64,000 nt of DNA from positions 558,001-622,000 of the forward strand of contig CAWDGK010000002.1 of NCBI GenBank assembly GCA_963801855.1, read 5' to 3'. Positions within the stretch are counted from its first letter, which is position 1. Each line of letters opens with the position of its first letter. The notes beneath the pieces were generated by a model, which searched no databases, had not been told where the DNA came from, and saw only the letters and a program-made list of their open reading frames with translations. The stretch is from JACDAN01 sp963801855 (GTDB taxonomy: Bacteria > Actinomycetota > Thermoleophilia > Gaiellales > Gaiellaceae). This document shows, one piece after another, positions 10,392 through 19,196 of this stretch. The translations under genes were made by a program, and so were the position numbers.

Positions 10392-11360
10392 TTACTCCCT
10401 GGGAGCGGCCAGGGCCGTTGCTAAGTGCCCCTCGCGGGCGGCGAGCCAGCGCTCGGCGTCCAGGGCGCCCATGCAACCCATCCCTGCGGCGGTGACCGCC
10501 TGGCGGTAGACGTGGTCGACGACGTCGCCGACTGCGAACACTCCTTCGAGGTTCGTTTCCGTCGAGCCGGGCTTCGTGAGGATGTAGCCGTCATCGTCGA
10601 GGTCGAGCCAGTCCGTGAAGAGGGCGCTGCTCGGGTCGTGGCCGATGGCGACGAAGAGGCCGTCGGCCGGGAGCTCGGTCACTTCGTCCGTGACGAGGTC
10701 GCGGAGCTTGACCGCCGTGACGACGGTCTCACCGATGACCTCCTCGACGGTCGCGTTCGTGACGAACTCGATCTTGTCGTTCGCCCGTGCGCGGTCGAGC
10801 ATGATCTGGGAGGCGCGGAACTCGTCGCGCCGGTGGACGATCGTGACCTTGGAGGCGAACTTGGTGAGGAACGTCGCCTCCTCCATCGCCGAGTCGCCGC
10901 CGCCGACGACCACGATCTCCTTCTCCCGGAAGAACGCCGCGTCGCAGACGGCGCAGTAGGAGACTCCGCGGCCCTGGAGCGCCCGCTCCGACTCGAGGCC
11001 GAGCTGGCGCGCGTTCGCACCGGTGGCGACGATCACGGCTTCGGCCCGGTACTCGGTGTCGCCGACGTACACGCGGTGGGGCTGCTCCGAGAAGTCCACT
11101 CGCGTGACGTCGTCGCTGACGAACTCCGCGCCGAAGCGCTCGGCCTGGCGCCGGAAGTCCTTCATCATCTCCGGCCCCATGACGCCGTCGGCGTAGCCCG
11201 GATAGTTCTCGACGTCGCTCGTGATCATCAGCTGCCCGCCCCACTGGAAGCCCTCGATCACGAGCGGCTCCAGGTTCGCGCGGGCGGCGTAGAGCGCGGC
11301 CGTGTAGCCGGCCGGGCCACCTCCGATGATGATCAACTCGCGGACCCCGTTCTCACTCAT
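10392..11360 (-). CDS. trxB: Thioredoxin reductase
   Basis: The 322-aa NADPH-dependent flavoenzyme reduces thioredoxin. It shows the FAD-binding IIIGGGPAGYTAALYAAR, the redox-active CAVC (SYCAVCDAAFF), the NADPH-binding VVVGGGDSAMEEA with HRRDEF, and the C-terminal FAD motif VFAVGDVVDH. The start at 11360 is preceded by GGAGGG. The frame continues far upstream but without homology. It converges on nth with no intergenic base. Confidence 0.95.
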   Translation of the reverse strand: MSENGVRELIIIGGGPAGYTAALYAARANLEPLVIEGFQWGGQLMITSDVENYPGYADGVMGPEMMKDFRRQAERFGAEFVSDDVTRVDFSEQPHRVYVGDTEYRAEAVIVATGANARQLGLESERALQGRGVSYCAVCDAAFFREKEIVVVGGGDSAMEEATFLTKFASKVTIVHRRDEFRASQIMLDRARANDKIEFVTNATVEEVIGETVVTAVKLRDLVTDEVTELPADGLFVAIGHDPSSALFTDWLDLDDDGYILTKPGSTETNLEGVFAVGDVVDHVYRQAVTAAGMGCMGALDAERWLAAREGHLATALAAPRE

Positions 11361-11480
11361 TCGCTTCCCTCCAAAGGCGCGCCGAGCCCGCGATTTTCGG
11401 GGCCCAGCAACAGTATTCAACGAAGCGGACGGCCTGAAACTTCCACTCGTCCGGCCGATCTGCTTGAGTAGCGGGCAGCA

Positions 11481-12191
11481 GTGCTGCGGCAGATCGGGGT
11501 CTGGGTCGTCTTTTCGTGCGTGCTTCTCATGGGCTGGGGAGCCGCGGGCGCAGCGACGCCGCAGCGAGCTGCTTTCTCGGTCACGCTGACCGGGACGCTC
11601 ACGAAGGACTGGACGCTGACCCGGACGGTCGCCGAGGGCGAGTGCGACAAGGTGACGACGAGCATCGGACGCTGGCAGCTCGGGCTTGCCGCGAAGAAGC
11701 CCTCTCGGTTCGTCCTCCTCGGCCCTTCCGCTCCAGGACGGCCGCTCCGGATCGCCTCCGGCGTCGTGCGGTCGATCGCGGGAACCGCGAGCCAGGGAGG
11801 CCTGAACCGCCTGGCCACCCGGGGGCCGCGCTGCGTCAGCTCGACGCAGACCCGCAACTGCGGGCTCGCGCGACGTTCGTTCCGGAACGCAACGGTTCGC
11901 CTCACGAGCCCCGCGCGTGGTGTCGGACGGTTCACACGCCTTCAGGGCGCCGCTTCGGCCAGGTCGTTTCCCGGCGTGTGCCCCGAGGAGCCGGCCGAGA
12001 TCCGTTCGATCCGCACCGAGCTGAGCATCGCCGATGCCCCGCTCGACGCGAAGGACGCATTCGATCGCAATGTCCCACGCTTCTTCATCAGCGGGAACAC
12101 GACGCAGGAGACGACGCTCACCGGCGAGTACAACGGGAAGGTGACCGAACGCGTGCGCTGGACGCTCACCTTCACCCGCCTCAAGCGTTAG
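11481..12191 (+). CDS. Secreted protein of unknown function
   Basis: A 236-aa protein with a clear signal peptide (MLRQIGVWVVFSCVLLMGWG, cleavage probably after AAGA). The mature part has several cysteines (GECDK, GPRCVSS, RNCGLA, GVCPEE), enough for two disulfides, and a beta-rich pattern (FSVTLTGTLTKDWTLTRTV near the start, VTERVRWTLTFTRLKR at the end). No family is recognised. The GTG start is inferred from the signal peptide. It converges with the DUF488 gene with a 4-nt overlap of stops. Confidence 0.7.
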   Translation: MLRQIGVWVVFSCVLLMGWGAAGAATPQRAAFSVTLTGTLTKDWTLTRTVAEGECDKVTTSIGRWQLGLAAKKPSRFVLLGPSAPGRPLRIASGVVRSIAGTASQGGLNRLATRGPRCVSSTQTRNCGLARRSFRNATVRLTSPARGVGRFTRLQGAASARSFPGVCPEEPAEIRSIRTELSIADAPLDAKDAFDRNVPRFFISGNTTQETTLTGEYNGKVTERVRWTLTFTRLKR

Positions 12192-12703
12192 TCGACGAGC
12201 TCGTCGCAGAGGTAGAGGCGGCCGTCCCGGGCTTCGGCATGCTCCGACAGGCGGTGATGCTCCGTCTCCCCGGGACGCAGGTGGACGACCTCGTGGCCAC
12301 GGGCCACCAGGAGCTCGGAGATCATCCGCCTGTGGCACTTCTGCCACGCGGTCTCGGCGCACATCAGGCAGGGCGCCGGCTCCGTCAGGACCGACGCCAG
12401 CTCGCCCTGCCATCCTTCCGTGCCCATCCGCGCTGCGTAGCTCCGGAGAGCCGCTGTCTCGATGCATGGGAACCGCTCCTCGCCGGGCTCGTCGGTGAGC
12501 AGCCCACCGAGTGCCTGAGCGTGTCTGTACCGAATGCCGGCCTCGATCGCGGTCTCCTCGATGGCCTTGCGGTTGTACTGCGGATTCCAGCGTGACCGTG
12601 GGACGCGGCGGACGTCGACGAGCGTCTGGACCCCGGCTCCGCGGAGCATCTCCACGAGCTCCTCTGCGGGTCTCGTCCCGTGTCCAATCGTCCACACCCT
12701 CAT
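12188..12703 (-). CDS. DUF488 family protein
   Basis: The 171-aa product has the DUF488 hallmarks: N-terminal VWTIGHGTRPAEELVEML, LVDVRRVPRSRWNPQYN, and the Cys-rich CLMCAETAWQKCHRRMISE near the C-terminus. The family is widespread and its biochemical role is not established. I start at ATG 12703, where homology begins, rather than at upstream in-frame codons. Only 19 bp separate this start from that of the divergent eRF1-like gene, so the promoters must overlap the coding regions. Confidence 0.85.
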   Translation of the reverse strand: MRVWTIGHGTRPAEELVEMLRGAGVQTLVDVRRVPRSRWNPQYNRKAIEETAIEAGIRYRHAQALGGLLTDEPGEERFPCIETAALRSYAARMGTEGWQGELASVLTEPAPCLMCAETAWQKCHRRMISELLVARGHEVVHLRPGETEHHRLSEHAEARDGRLYLCDELVD

Positions 12704-12722
12704 ACCCGTAGAATCGCGCGTC

Positions 12723-13865
12723 GTGGCCAGGTCGGTGACATGGGACACGCTTCGTCAGCTTGCCGGCTTCCGGGCGGACAAGGGCTGCGCGATCAGCCTC
12801 TACCTCGACCTCGACCCGAGCGACTCGCCGACAGCCGGCGACGCCGCGACGAGGGTGAACTCACTCGTCGACCAGGGGTCGAAGAGTCACGGTGCAAATC
12901 GTGGGGAGCAGACCCACGAACAACGGGTCGGACTTCGTGAGGACTTCGATCGGATCCGCCACTTCTTCGCCGAGGAGTTCGACCGGGACGGCGCTCACGG
13001 TTTCGCCGTCTTCTGCGCGGGGCTCGACAACGTCTGGCACGCGATCCCGCTCAGCGAGCCCGTGCCCGACGAGATCAAGGTCGGTCGGGATCTCTATCTT
13101 GCGCCGCTCGTCCCCCTGGTCGGACGGGGGGAGGGAGCGGTCGTCGTCATGGTCGGGCGCGAGGAAGGCCGTCTCTACCGCCTGCGCTCGGGGCGGCTCG
13201 AGGAGATCGCGGATCTCTCGGAGGAGCAGTCGGCCCAGCACGATCAACGAGGCCGATCCGAAGACCGCCACCAGCGGCATGTCGACGAGGTCGCGAAAAG
13301 TCACCTGAAGACCGTGGTGCACGAGCTCGAACGACAGCTGCGCCAGCTGCGGTTTCCTGCCGTGGTGGTCGTCTGCCCGGAGGAGCTGAAGAGTGATTTC
13401 GGCGACCTGCTTGCAGGCGACTCTCGCAATGCGGTCATCGGCTGGACGACGGCGCAGGCGCACGCTTCACCGTCCGATCTCCACGAGGTCACGCAGCCGG
13501 TGCTCGAGGAATGGCGCAAGGAACGGGAGAACGACGTCGTCGAGCGGTGGAAGGAGGAGGCAGGCCGCAACGGCCGGGCGGCTTCAGGCTGGGAGGAGAC
13601 GCTCGAGGCTGCGTCCGACAGCCGCGTCGAGTGCCTGCTCTTCCGGGAGGGCGTCGAGCACGCCGCTCACCAGTGCCCAGCCTGCGGGAGGGTCAGCGTG
13701 CACGGCCGCCGCTGCCCGCTCGACGGCACCGAGATGGAGGCGCGCGACGAGGGCCTCGACCTCGCGATCCACCAGGTGCTCGCGCACGGGGGACACGTGC
13801 TTGCGCTCCAGCACCGGCCGGACCTCGAGCCGGTCGGCGGCATCGGCGCGATCCTGCGCTACTAG
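12723..13865 (+). CDS. Vms1/Ankzf1-type eRF1-like (baeRF) protein
   Basis: The 380-aa protein resembles actinobacterial members of the archaeo-eukaryotic release-factor superfamily. Marks are the N-terminal AISLYLDLDPSDSPT, the central FAVFCAGLDNVWHAIPLSEP and VGRDLYLAPLVPLV. A conserved middle domain reads VVMVGREEGRLYRLRSGRLE, followed by HVDEVAKSHLKTVVHELE. A C-terminal zinc-ribbon-like block has CPACGRVSVHGRRCPLDG. Family members are proposed peptidyl-tRNA hydrolases or ribosome-rescue factors; that activity is inferred. GTG 12723 starts the homologous region. It is divergent from DUF488 and convergent with acnA across a shared hairpin. Confidence 0.72.
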   Translation: MARSVTWDTLRQLAGFRADKGCAISLYLDLDPSDSPTAGDAATRVNSLVDQGSKSHGANRGEQTHEQRVGLREDFDRIRHFFAEEFDRDGAHGFAVFCAGLDNVWHAIPLSEPVPDEIKVGRDLYLAPLVPLVGRGEGAVVVMVGREEGRLYRLRSGRLEEIADLSEEQSAQHDQRGRSEDRHQRHVDEVAKSHLKTVVHELERQLRQLRFPAVVVVCPEELKSDFGDLLAGDSRNAVIGWTTAQAHASPSDLHEVTQPVLEEWRKERENDVVERWKEEAGRNGRAASGWEETLEAASDSRVECLLFREGVEHAAHQCPACGRVSVHGRRCPLDGTEMEARDEGLDLAIHQVLAHGGHVLALQHRPDLEPVGGIGAILRY

Positions 13866-13888
13866 GCCGCCTGCCCTGCCTAGGCGGC
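13866..13888. terminator. Bidirectional hairpin between the eRF1-like gene and acnA
   Basis: GCCGCCT and AGGCGGC form a 7-bp stem with a 9-nt loop in the tiny gap between convergent stops. The right arm overlaps the acnA stop codon. It can serve transcripts of both strands but has no T tract. Confidence 0.45.
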
Positions 13889-16640
13889 GAGCAGCTTCCG
13901 CAGCACGTACGGGAGGATCCCGCCGTGGCGGACGTACTCGCGCTCGCGCGGAGTCTCGAGGCGCAGGCGGGCCCTGAACTCCTTGTCGTCGGCGCGGACC
14001 GTGACCTCGCGGGCCTCGCCGTTCTCGGCGCCCACGACGGAGAAGAGCTCCCCGCCGGTCAGCCCGAGGGAGTCCGGATCCTCTCCGTCCAGGAACTGAA
14101 GGGGGAGGATCCCCATCATCAGGAGGTTCGAGCGGTGAATCCGCTCGTAGCTCTCCGCGATCACCGCCCGCACGCCCAGGAGCTTCGGGCCCTTCGCGGC
14201 CCAGTCGCGTGAGGAGCCCGAGCCGTACTCCTTGCCGGCGATGACGATCAGCGGCGTCCCCTCCTCGAGGTAGCGGGCGGAAGCGTCGTAGATCGTCATC
14301 TCCTCGCCGTCGGGGAAGTGCGCCGTCCACGTGCCCTCGCTGCCCGGCACGAGGAGGTTCTTCAAGCGGACGTTGGCGAACGTTCCACGCACCATCACCT
14401 CGTGGTTGCCGCGCCGGGAGCCGTACGAGTTGAAGTCCTTGCGCTCGACACCGTGCTCGATCAGGTACTTGCCTGCCGGGCTCTCGAGCTTGATCGCGCC
14501 GGCGGGAGAGATGTGGTCGGTGGTCACCGAGTCCCCGACCCGAACCAGGCATCGCGCGCCGAGGATGTCCTCGACGGTTCCGGGTTCCGGCGACATGCCG
14601 TCGAAGTACGGCGGGCGCCGGACGTAGGTGGAGTCCTCACGCCACTCGTAGAGGTCGCCGGCGGGGATCTCGAGTGAGCTCCAGCGCTCGTCGCCGGTGA
14701 AGACGTCGGCGTAGGTGCGGGTGAACATCTCCCCCTGCACGGCCGACTGGACGGTGTCCCTGATCTCCTCGGTGGTCGGCCAGACGTCGGACAGGTAGAC
14801 GTCCTCGCCGTCGCTGCCCTGCCCGAGCGGCTCGGTCGTCAGATCGACGTCCATGCGCCCGGCGAGCGCATAGGCGACGACGAGCGGGGGAGAGGCGAGG
14901 TAGTTCGCCTTGACCTCCGGGTGGATCCGCGCCTCGAAGTTGCGGTTCCCGGAGAGCACGGAGCAGACGACGAGCTCCCCGTCGGTGACCGCCTGGGAGA
15001 TCTCGTCCGGAAGTGGGCCCGAGTTGCCGATGCACGTCGTGCAGCCGTACCCGACGGTGTGGAAGCCGAGCTCCTCCAGGTACGGCGTCAGGCCCGCGCG
15101 CTCGAAGTACTCGGTGACGACCTTCGAGCCGGGCGCCGAGGCTCGACTTGACCCAGGGCTTGCGGCCGATGCCGCGCTCGACGGCCTTCTTCGCGACCAG
15201 GCCCGCGGCGATCATCACGCTCGGGTTCGACGTGTTCGTGCAGCTGGTGATCGCCGCGATCACGACGGCTCCGTGCTCCAGCTCGAACTCTTTCCCGTCG
15301 TACTCGACCCGGACCGGCTCGGCGCGCTCCGCCACCACCGTCGACGGCACCTCCACGGGCTGCTCGGGCTCTGCGATGCCGTCGTGCTGCGGGTGCTGCT
15401 CGACCGTGGGGTCGCTGGCCGGGAAGGTCTCGGCGACCTGCTCGTCGACGGCATCGCCGTAGTCCACGCCGAAGCTCTCGAGTGCGGCCAGGAACGAGTT
15501 CTTGGCGTCCGTCAGCGGGACGCGATCCTGCGGACGGCGCGGCCCCGCGAGGCTCGGCTCTACCTCGCCCAGATCGAGCTCGACGATCTGCGTGTACGTC
15601 GGTTGGTGCTCGGGGTCGTGCCAGAGCAGGTTCTCCTTGCAGTAGGCCTCGACGAGCGCGATTCGCTGCTTGTCACGGCCGGTGAGCCTGAGGTACTCAA
15701 GGGTGATCTCGTCCACGGGGAAGAACCCGCAGGTCGCGCCGTACTCGGGCGACATGTTCCCGATCGTCGCCCGGTCGGCGAGCGGCAGGTTGGAGACGCC
15801 CTGGCCGAAGTACTCGACGAACTTCCCGACGACGCCGGTCTGGCGCAGGATCTGCGTGACGGTGAGGACGAGGTCGGTCGCCGTCGCCCCTTCCCGCAGT
15901 GCACCCGTCAGGCGGAAGCCCACGACCTGCGGTACGAGCATCGAGACGGACTCCCCGAGCATCGCCGCCTCGGCCTCGATCCCGCCGACCCCCCAGCCGA
16001 GGACGCCGAGCCCGTTGATCATCGTCGTGTGGGAGTCCGTGCCGAGGAGCGTGTCCGGAAAGGCCTGTCCGTTTCGGGCTTCGACCACGCGGCCGAGGTA
16101 CTCGAGGTTGACCTGGTGGACGATTCCGGTCTCCGGCGGCACGACCTTGAGGTCGTCGAATGCCTGCTGGCCCCACCGGAGGAACGCGTACCGCTCACGG
16201 TTCCGCTCGTACTCGCGGTCGGTGTTGTGCCGGATAGCGAGGCGGTTGGCGAAGTCGTCGACCTGGACGGAGTGGTCGATGACGAGCTCTGCGGGGAGCT
16301 GTGGGTTCGTCTTCGACGCCTCCCCGCCGAGGTCGTGGATGGCGTGACGCATCGCAGCGAGGTCCACGATCGCCGGGACGCCGGTGAAATCCTGGTGGAT
16401 GACTCGGGCAGGGGAGAAGGAGATCTCCCGCGAGGGGTCATCGGCGGCGACCCACTCCGCGACTGCCTCCACGTTGTCGGGCGAGGAGGTCCGCAGGACG
16501 TTCTCGAGCAGGATCTTCAGCGTGTACGGAAGGCGCTCGACGTCGAATCGCTGCTGGAGCGCGTCGAGCCGGAAGATCTCGTAGCTCTCGTCCCCGACGT
16601 CGAGCGTCGAGCGAGCTCCGAAAGCGTCCGAGGCGGCCAT
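13880..16640 (-). CDS. acnA: Aconitate hydratase A (one frameshift)
   Basis: About 919 codons, interconverting citrate and isocitrate in the TCA cycle. The N-terminal frame contains QDFTGVPAIVDLAAMRHA, DSHTTMINGLGVLGWGVGG and ITSCTNTSNPSVMIAAGL with the first cluster Cys. The C-terminal frame has SVLSGNRNFEARIHPEVKAN, DHISPAGAIKL, NSYGSRRGNHEVMVRGTF and KEYGSGSSRDWAAKG. The Cys pair YGCTTC is read only after switching frame at about 15140, where one extra G in the codons for SSLAPGSK breaks the gene. Total length is a multiple of three plus one, as expected for a single inserted base. It is preceded by rmuC 19 bp away on the same strand. Confidence 0.93.
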
Positions 16641-16659
16641 GCCTCGATTCTATGGGCCG

Positions 16660-17691
16660 CTACGCCGCGTCGAGGGCGCGCGGAAGCTCTTGCTGCGACT
16701 CGGTGGCCTCGACGGCCTCGGGCTCCCACTCGGTGGCCCGCTCGAGGCTCGTTCCGAGCCGGTCGAGCCGGCGATCGGCCTCGCTGTACTTCGACTGCGC
16801 GTTCGCGATGTGCTTTCCGACGACCTCGAAGTCGCCGCGGAAGCGCTCGAAGTCCTTGCCGATCTGAGCGCAGAACGCCATCACGTCCTGGGCGTGCCGC
16901 TCGATCTGCAGCGCTCGTAGCCCCTGCGTGATCATCAGCAGGTACGCGTGGAGCGTGCTCGGCGAGACCGGAATGACGCGCTTCCCGTGCGCGTACGCCG
17001 AGAGGCTCCCGGTCTTGCCGCAGACGAGCTCGTAGTAGACCGACTCGGACGGCAGGTACATGAACGCGAAGTCGAAGGTGCCCTCGGCAGGGCGGATGTA
17101 CTTGGCCGAGATCGCGTCGATGTGGCCCTTGACGTCTCGCGCGAACGCCTTCTCGTGGAGCTCGCGCTCGGCGTCCTCCTCCGCATTCGCGAGCCGCTCG
17201 AAGTTGTCCAGCGGGAACTTCGCGTCGACGGGCAGAAGCTTGTCGACGCGGATCACGGCGTCCACCCGCTCGCCCGAGCGGAACGTGTGCTGGAGCCGGT
17301 AGGCGTCGGCGGGGAGCATGTCCCGCAGGAGGTTGGCGAGCAGCATCTCGCCGACGCCGCCGCGCGCCTTAGGCGGCCGGAGCGCCTGCTCGAGCCGGCC
17401 GAGGTCGGCGGCCTTCTGGAGCATCTGCGCGGCGGTCCCGTCCAGCTTCCCGAGCCGCTCGACGATCTGCGTCGCCGTCTGGCCCGCCGTCTGCTGGGAG
17501 GTGAGCAGCCGCCCGTCCAGTCCCTCGAGCCGGCGACCCACCCCTTCGTTCATCTCGGAGAGGCGACGGTCGAGCCGTTCCTCGACCGAGCCGAGGCGCG
17601 CCTCGATCAGCTCGCGGATCGTCCTGACGATGACCGTGCCGGCAATGGCGACGGCCGCAGCCAGCCCGAGTGTGAGCAGAACGGTTCCCAT
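16660..17691 (-). CDS. rmuC: RmuC family DNA recombination protein
   Basis: The 343-aa protein has an N-terminal membrane anchor (VLLTLGLAAAVAIAGTVIV), a coiled-coil region rich in Glu/Arg (residues about 35-110), and the RmuC nuclease-like core. The core includes RGGVGEMLLANLLRDMLP, DAVIRVDKLLPVDAKFPLDN, YLPSESVYYELVC and VIPVSPSTLHAYLLMI. RmuC limits DNA inversions and is thought to act as a nuclease. ATG 17691 is chosen because the alternative TTG upstream lies inside a terminator hairpin. It is co-directional with acnA. Confidence 0.9.
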   Translation of the reverse strand: MGTVLLTLGLAAAVAIAGTVIVRTIRELIEARLGSVEERLDRRLSEMNEGVGRRLEGLDGRLLTSQQTAGQTATQIVERLGKLDGTAAQMLQKAADLGRLEQALRPPKARGGVGEMLLANLLRDMLPADAYRLQHTFRSGERVDAVIRVDKLLPVDAKFPLDNFERLANAEEDAERELHEKAFARDVKGHIDAISAKYIRPAEGTFDFAFMYLPSESVYYELVCGKTGSLSAYAHGKRVIPVSPSTLHAYLLMITQGLRALQIERHAQDVMAFCAQIGKDFERFRGDFEVVGKHIANAQSKYSEADRRLDRLGTSLERATEWEPEAVEATESQQELPRALDAA

Positions 17692-17725
17692 GGACCTGAG
17701 AACGCTAGAGAGGGGATCGGACGGC

Positions 17726-17751
17726 AATGGGGCGGCTCGCGCCGCCCCATT
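17726..17751 (-). terminator. Terminator after the CsbD-like gene
   Basis: A perfect 11-bp inverted repeat (AATGGGGCGGC/GCCGCCCCATT) with a TCGC-type tetraloop lies 6 nt beyond the CsbD-like stop codon on the minus strand. It insulates that gene from rmuC. Confidence 0.7.
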
Positions 17752-17757
17752 CGCCGA

Positions 17758-17961
17758 CTACATCGGGTCGTTGCGCTCCGCGCGGTGCTCCGCGGCTTCC
17801 GTGCGCGCTTCCTGCGCCATGTCCTCGGCACTGTCTGCGCGGGACTCGGCCGATCCCTCGGCCTCCTGGTGTGCACCTTCGCGCCGCATCTCCGGGTCGT
17901 TCGCGAGGTCTCCTGCGGCCTTCTTGCCTCGTCCGAGCAGTCTGTCGAGAAAGCCCGTCAT
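17758..17961 (-). CDS. Small CsbD-like, highly charged stress-type protein (67 aa)
   Basis: A 67-aa hydrophilic protein beginning MTGFLDRLLGRGKKAAGDL and continuing with a Glu/Ala/Arg-rich, probably helical tail (HQEAEGSAESRADSAEDMAQ). The composition and GKKAAGDL motif recall CsbD/YjbJ and related small stress proteins, but the match is weak. A near-perfect AGGAGG stands 5 nt before the ATG and a strong terminator follows, so it is its own transcription unit, probably well expressed. Confidence 0.68.
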   Translation of the reverse strand: MTGFLDRLLGRGKKAAGDLANDPEMRREGAHQEAEGSAESRADSAEDMAQEARTEAAEHRAERNDPM

Positions 17962-18036
17962 CTGTCCTCCTGTCGTTGTGCTGCCGGTCGAGTATCCGTG
18001 ATCGACGCCGCAGCCGCAGATACCATCCCGGCCCGT

Positions 18037-18723
18037 ATGAGTCGCAAGGTACGCACCCCTCCGCCGCCCCGACGCTCGGTGCAGGCGCCCAAGCAGCGAT
18101 CTGCGCCGAGAGACGAGGGACGCAACCGGAAGATCATCTACGCGATCGCCGCGTCCGGGCTCGTGATCCTCGCCGCGGCCCTGGGGTTCTTCTTCCTTGC
18201 GGGAGGCGACGACGACGGCGCTGCCCAGGAGAACGCGGTCGCCACGCTCAGAGCGGCCGGCTGGACGTATCAGCGTCCGAAGGGCCAGGGGCGAACCCAT
18301 GTTCCGGCGCTGCCGGCGGGCTACAAGTACAACACCGTTCCCGCTACGAGCGGCAACCATTCGAATCAGACCGTGATCTACGGCGTCTACGACCAGCAGG
18401 TCTCTGAGTTCAACTACGTCCACAACCTCGAGCACGGTGCGATCGGGATGTTCTACGGGCCAGACGTGCCCGAGAGCGTGAGGGCTCAGATGCAGGAGTA
18501 CTACTCCGAGGAACCGAACGGACTCATCCTGGCGCTCGACAACCGCCTCGGCGACCAGATCGCACTGACTGCCTGGACGCACATCGCAAAGGGCAAAGCG
18601 TTCGACGGAGAGGTTTTCGACACCTTCGTCGACACCTTCGGCTTCAAGGGCCCGGAGTCGTGCAAGAGCAGCATCGAACAGGGCTGCTTCCGCCGCGAGA
18701 ACCTCGAGGTCGGGAGCCAGTAG
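18037..18723 (+). CDS. DUF3105 family membrane-anchored protein
   Basis: A 228-aa protein with a basic cytoplasmic N-terminus, one membrane segment (IIYAIAASGLVILAAALGFF) and an extracytoplasmic DUF3105 domain. Family motifs are YNTVPATSGNHSNQ, FNYVHNLEHGAIGMFYGP and LTAWTHIAKGKAFDGEVFD. The function of DUF3105 is unknown; the conserved His residues (SGNH, NLEHG) suggest metal binding. The ATG at 18037 is the first codon that keeps the basic N-terminus. Confidence 0.85.
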   Translation: MSRKVRTPPPPRRSVQAPKQRSAPRDEGRNRKIIYAIAASGLVILAAALGFFFLAGGDDDGAAQENAVATLRAAGWTYQRPKGQGRTHVPALPAGYKYNTVPATSGNHSNQTVIYGVYDQQVSEFNYVHNLEHGAIGMFYGPDVPESVRAQMQEYYSEEPNGLILALDNRLGDQIALTAWTHIAKGKAFDGEVFDTFVDTFGFKGPESCKSSIEQGCFRRENLEVGSQ

Positions 18724-18740
18724 GCCCCGCGCTTCGGGGC
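18724..18740 (+). terminator. Short GC hairpin after the DUF3105 gene
   Basis: GCCCCG and CGGGGC form a 6-bp stem with a 5-nt loop directly after the stop codon and before tRNA-Leu. It is followed by TATCCTT, so it is a modest terminator candidate. Confidence 0.5.
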
Positions 18741-18752
18741 TATCCTTGCCCG

Positions 18753-18840
18753 GCCGGGGTGGCGAAACTGGCTATACGCGGCTGACTTAAAATCAGCTGT
18801 CCCCTACGGGGGCGTGCGGGTTCGAGTCCCGCCCCCGGCA
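18753..18840 (+). tRNA. tRNA-Leu (anticodon TAA)
   Basis: An 88-nt class II tRNA. The acceptor arms GCCGGGG and CCCCGGC pair fully with discriminator A. The anticodon arm is CTGA-CTTAAAA-TCAG with anticodon TAA. A long variable arm (TGTCCCCTACGGGGGCG) and the T-loop GTTCGAGTCCC are present. CCA is not encoded. The NfeD-like gene starts 9 nt downstream. Confidence 0.96.
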
Positions 18841-18848
18841 CCTCGCTC

Positions 18849-19187
18849 GTGCTCCTAGTCCTCGCAATTCTCGCCGCGATCTTCTGGCTCCCGACGGGCT
18901 GGGGGATCGTGGTCGTCGCCGTCGCAACGGTGGTCGAATTCGCCGAGGTCGGCTTCTGGTTCTGGTTCTCCCGCCGCCGCGGGGCGGTGACGGGCGCGGA
19001 GGCGCTGCCCGGCTCGCGGGGAATCGTCGTAGCCGCCTGCAGGCCGGAGGGCCAGGTTCGCGTCGACGGGGAACTGTGGCGCGCACTGTGTGAGGAGGGT
19101 GCAGACCCGGGAGACGAGATCGTCGTCGAGCGGCTCGAGACCGGGCTCCTCCTCGTGGTGACCAAGGCGGCGAAAGCCCCAAACTAG
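18849..19187 (+). CDS. NfeD-like membrane protein
   Basis: A 112-aa protein with two N-terminal membrane segments (LLVLAILAAIFWLPTGW and GIVVVAVATVVEFAEVGFWF) followed by a soluble beta-barrel. That part contains QVRVDGELWRALC and GDEIVVERLETGLLLVV, the NfeD C-terminal OB-fold pattern. NfeD proteins partner with stomatin/flotillin-type membrane proteins, but none is adjacent. GTG 18849 keeps the first membrane helix intact. It ends 9 nt before gdhA and may be cotranscribed with it. Confidence 0.78.
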   Translation: MLLVLAILAAIFWLPTGWGIVVVAVATVVEFAEVGFWFWFSRRRGAVTGAEALPGSRGIVVAACRPEGQVRVDGELWRALCEEGADPGDEIVVERLETGLLLVVTKAAKAPN

Positions 19188-19196
19188 ACTCCTGCC

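Noticed and set aside
11361..12695. Long N-terminal extension of thioredoxin reductase
   Set aside because: Homology begins at ATG 11360 with a good ribosome site; the upstream part is antisense to other genes.
14910..16931. 673-codon plus-strand frame over aconitase
   Set aside because: Antisense shadow of acnA; no recognisable domain.
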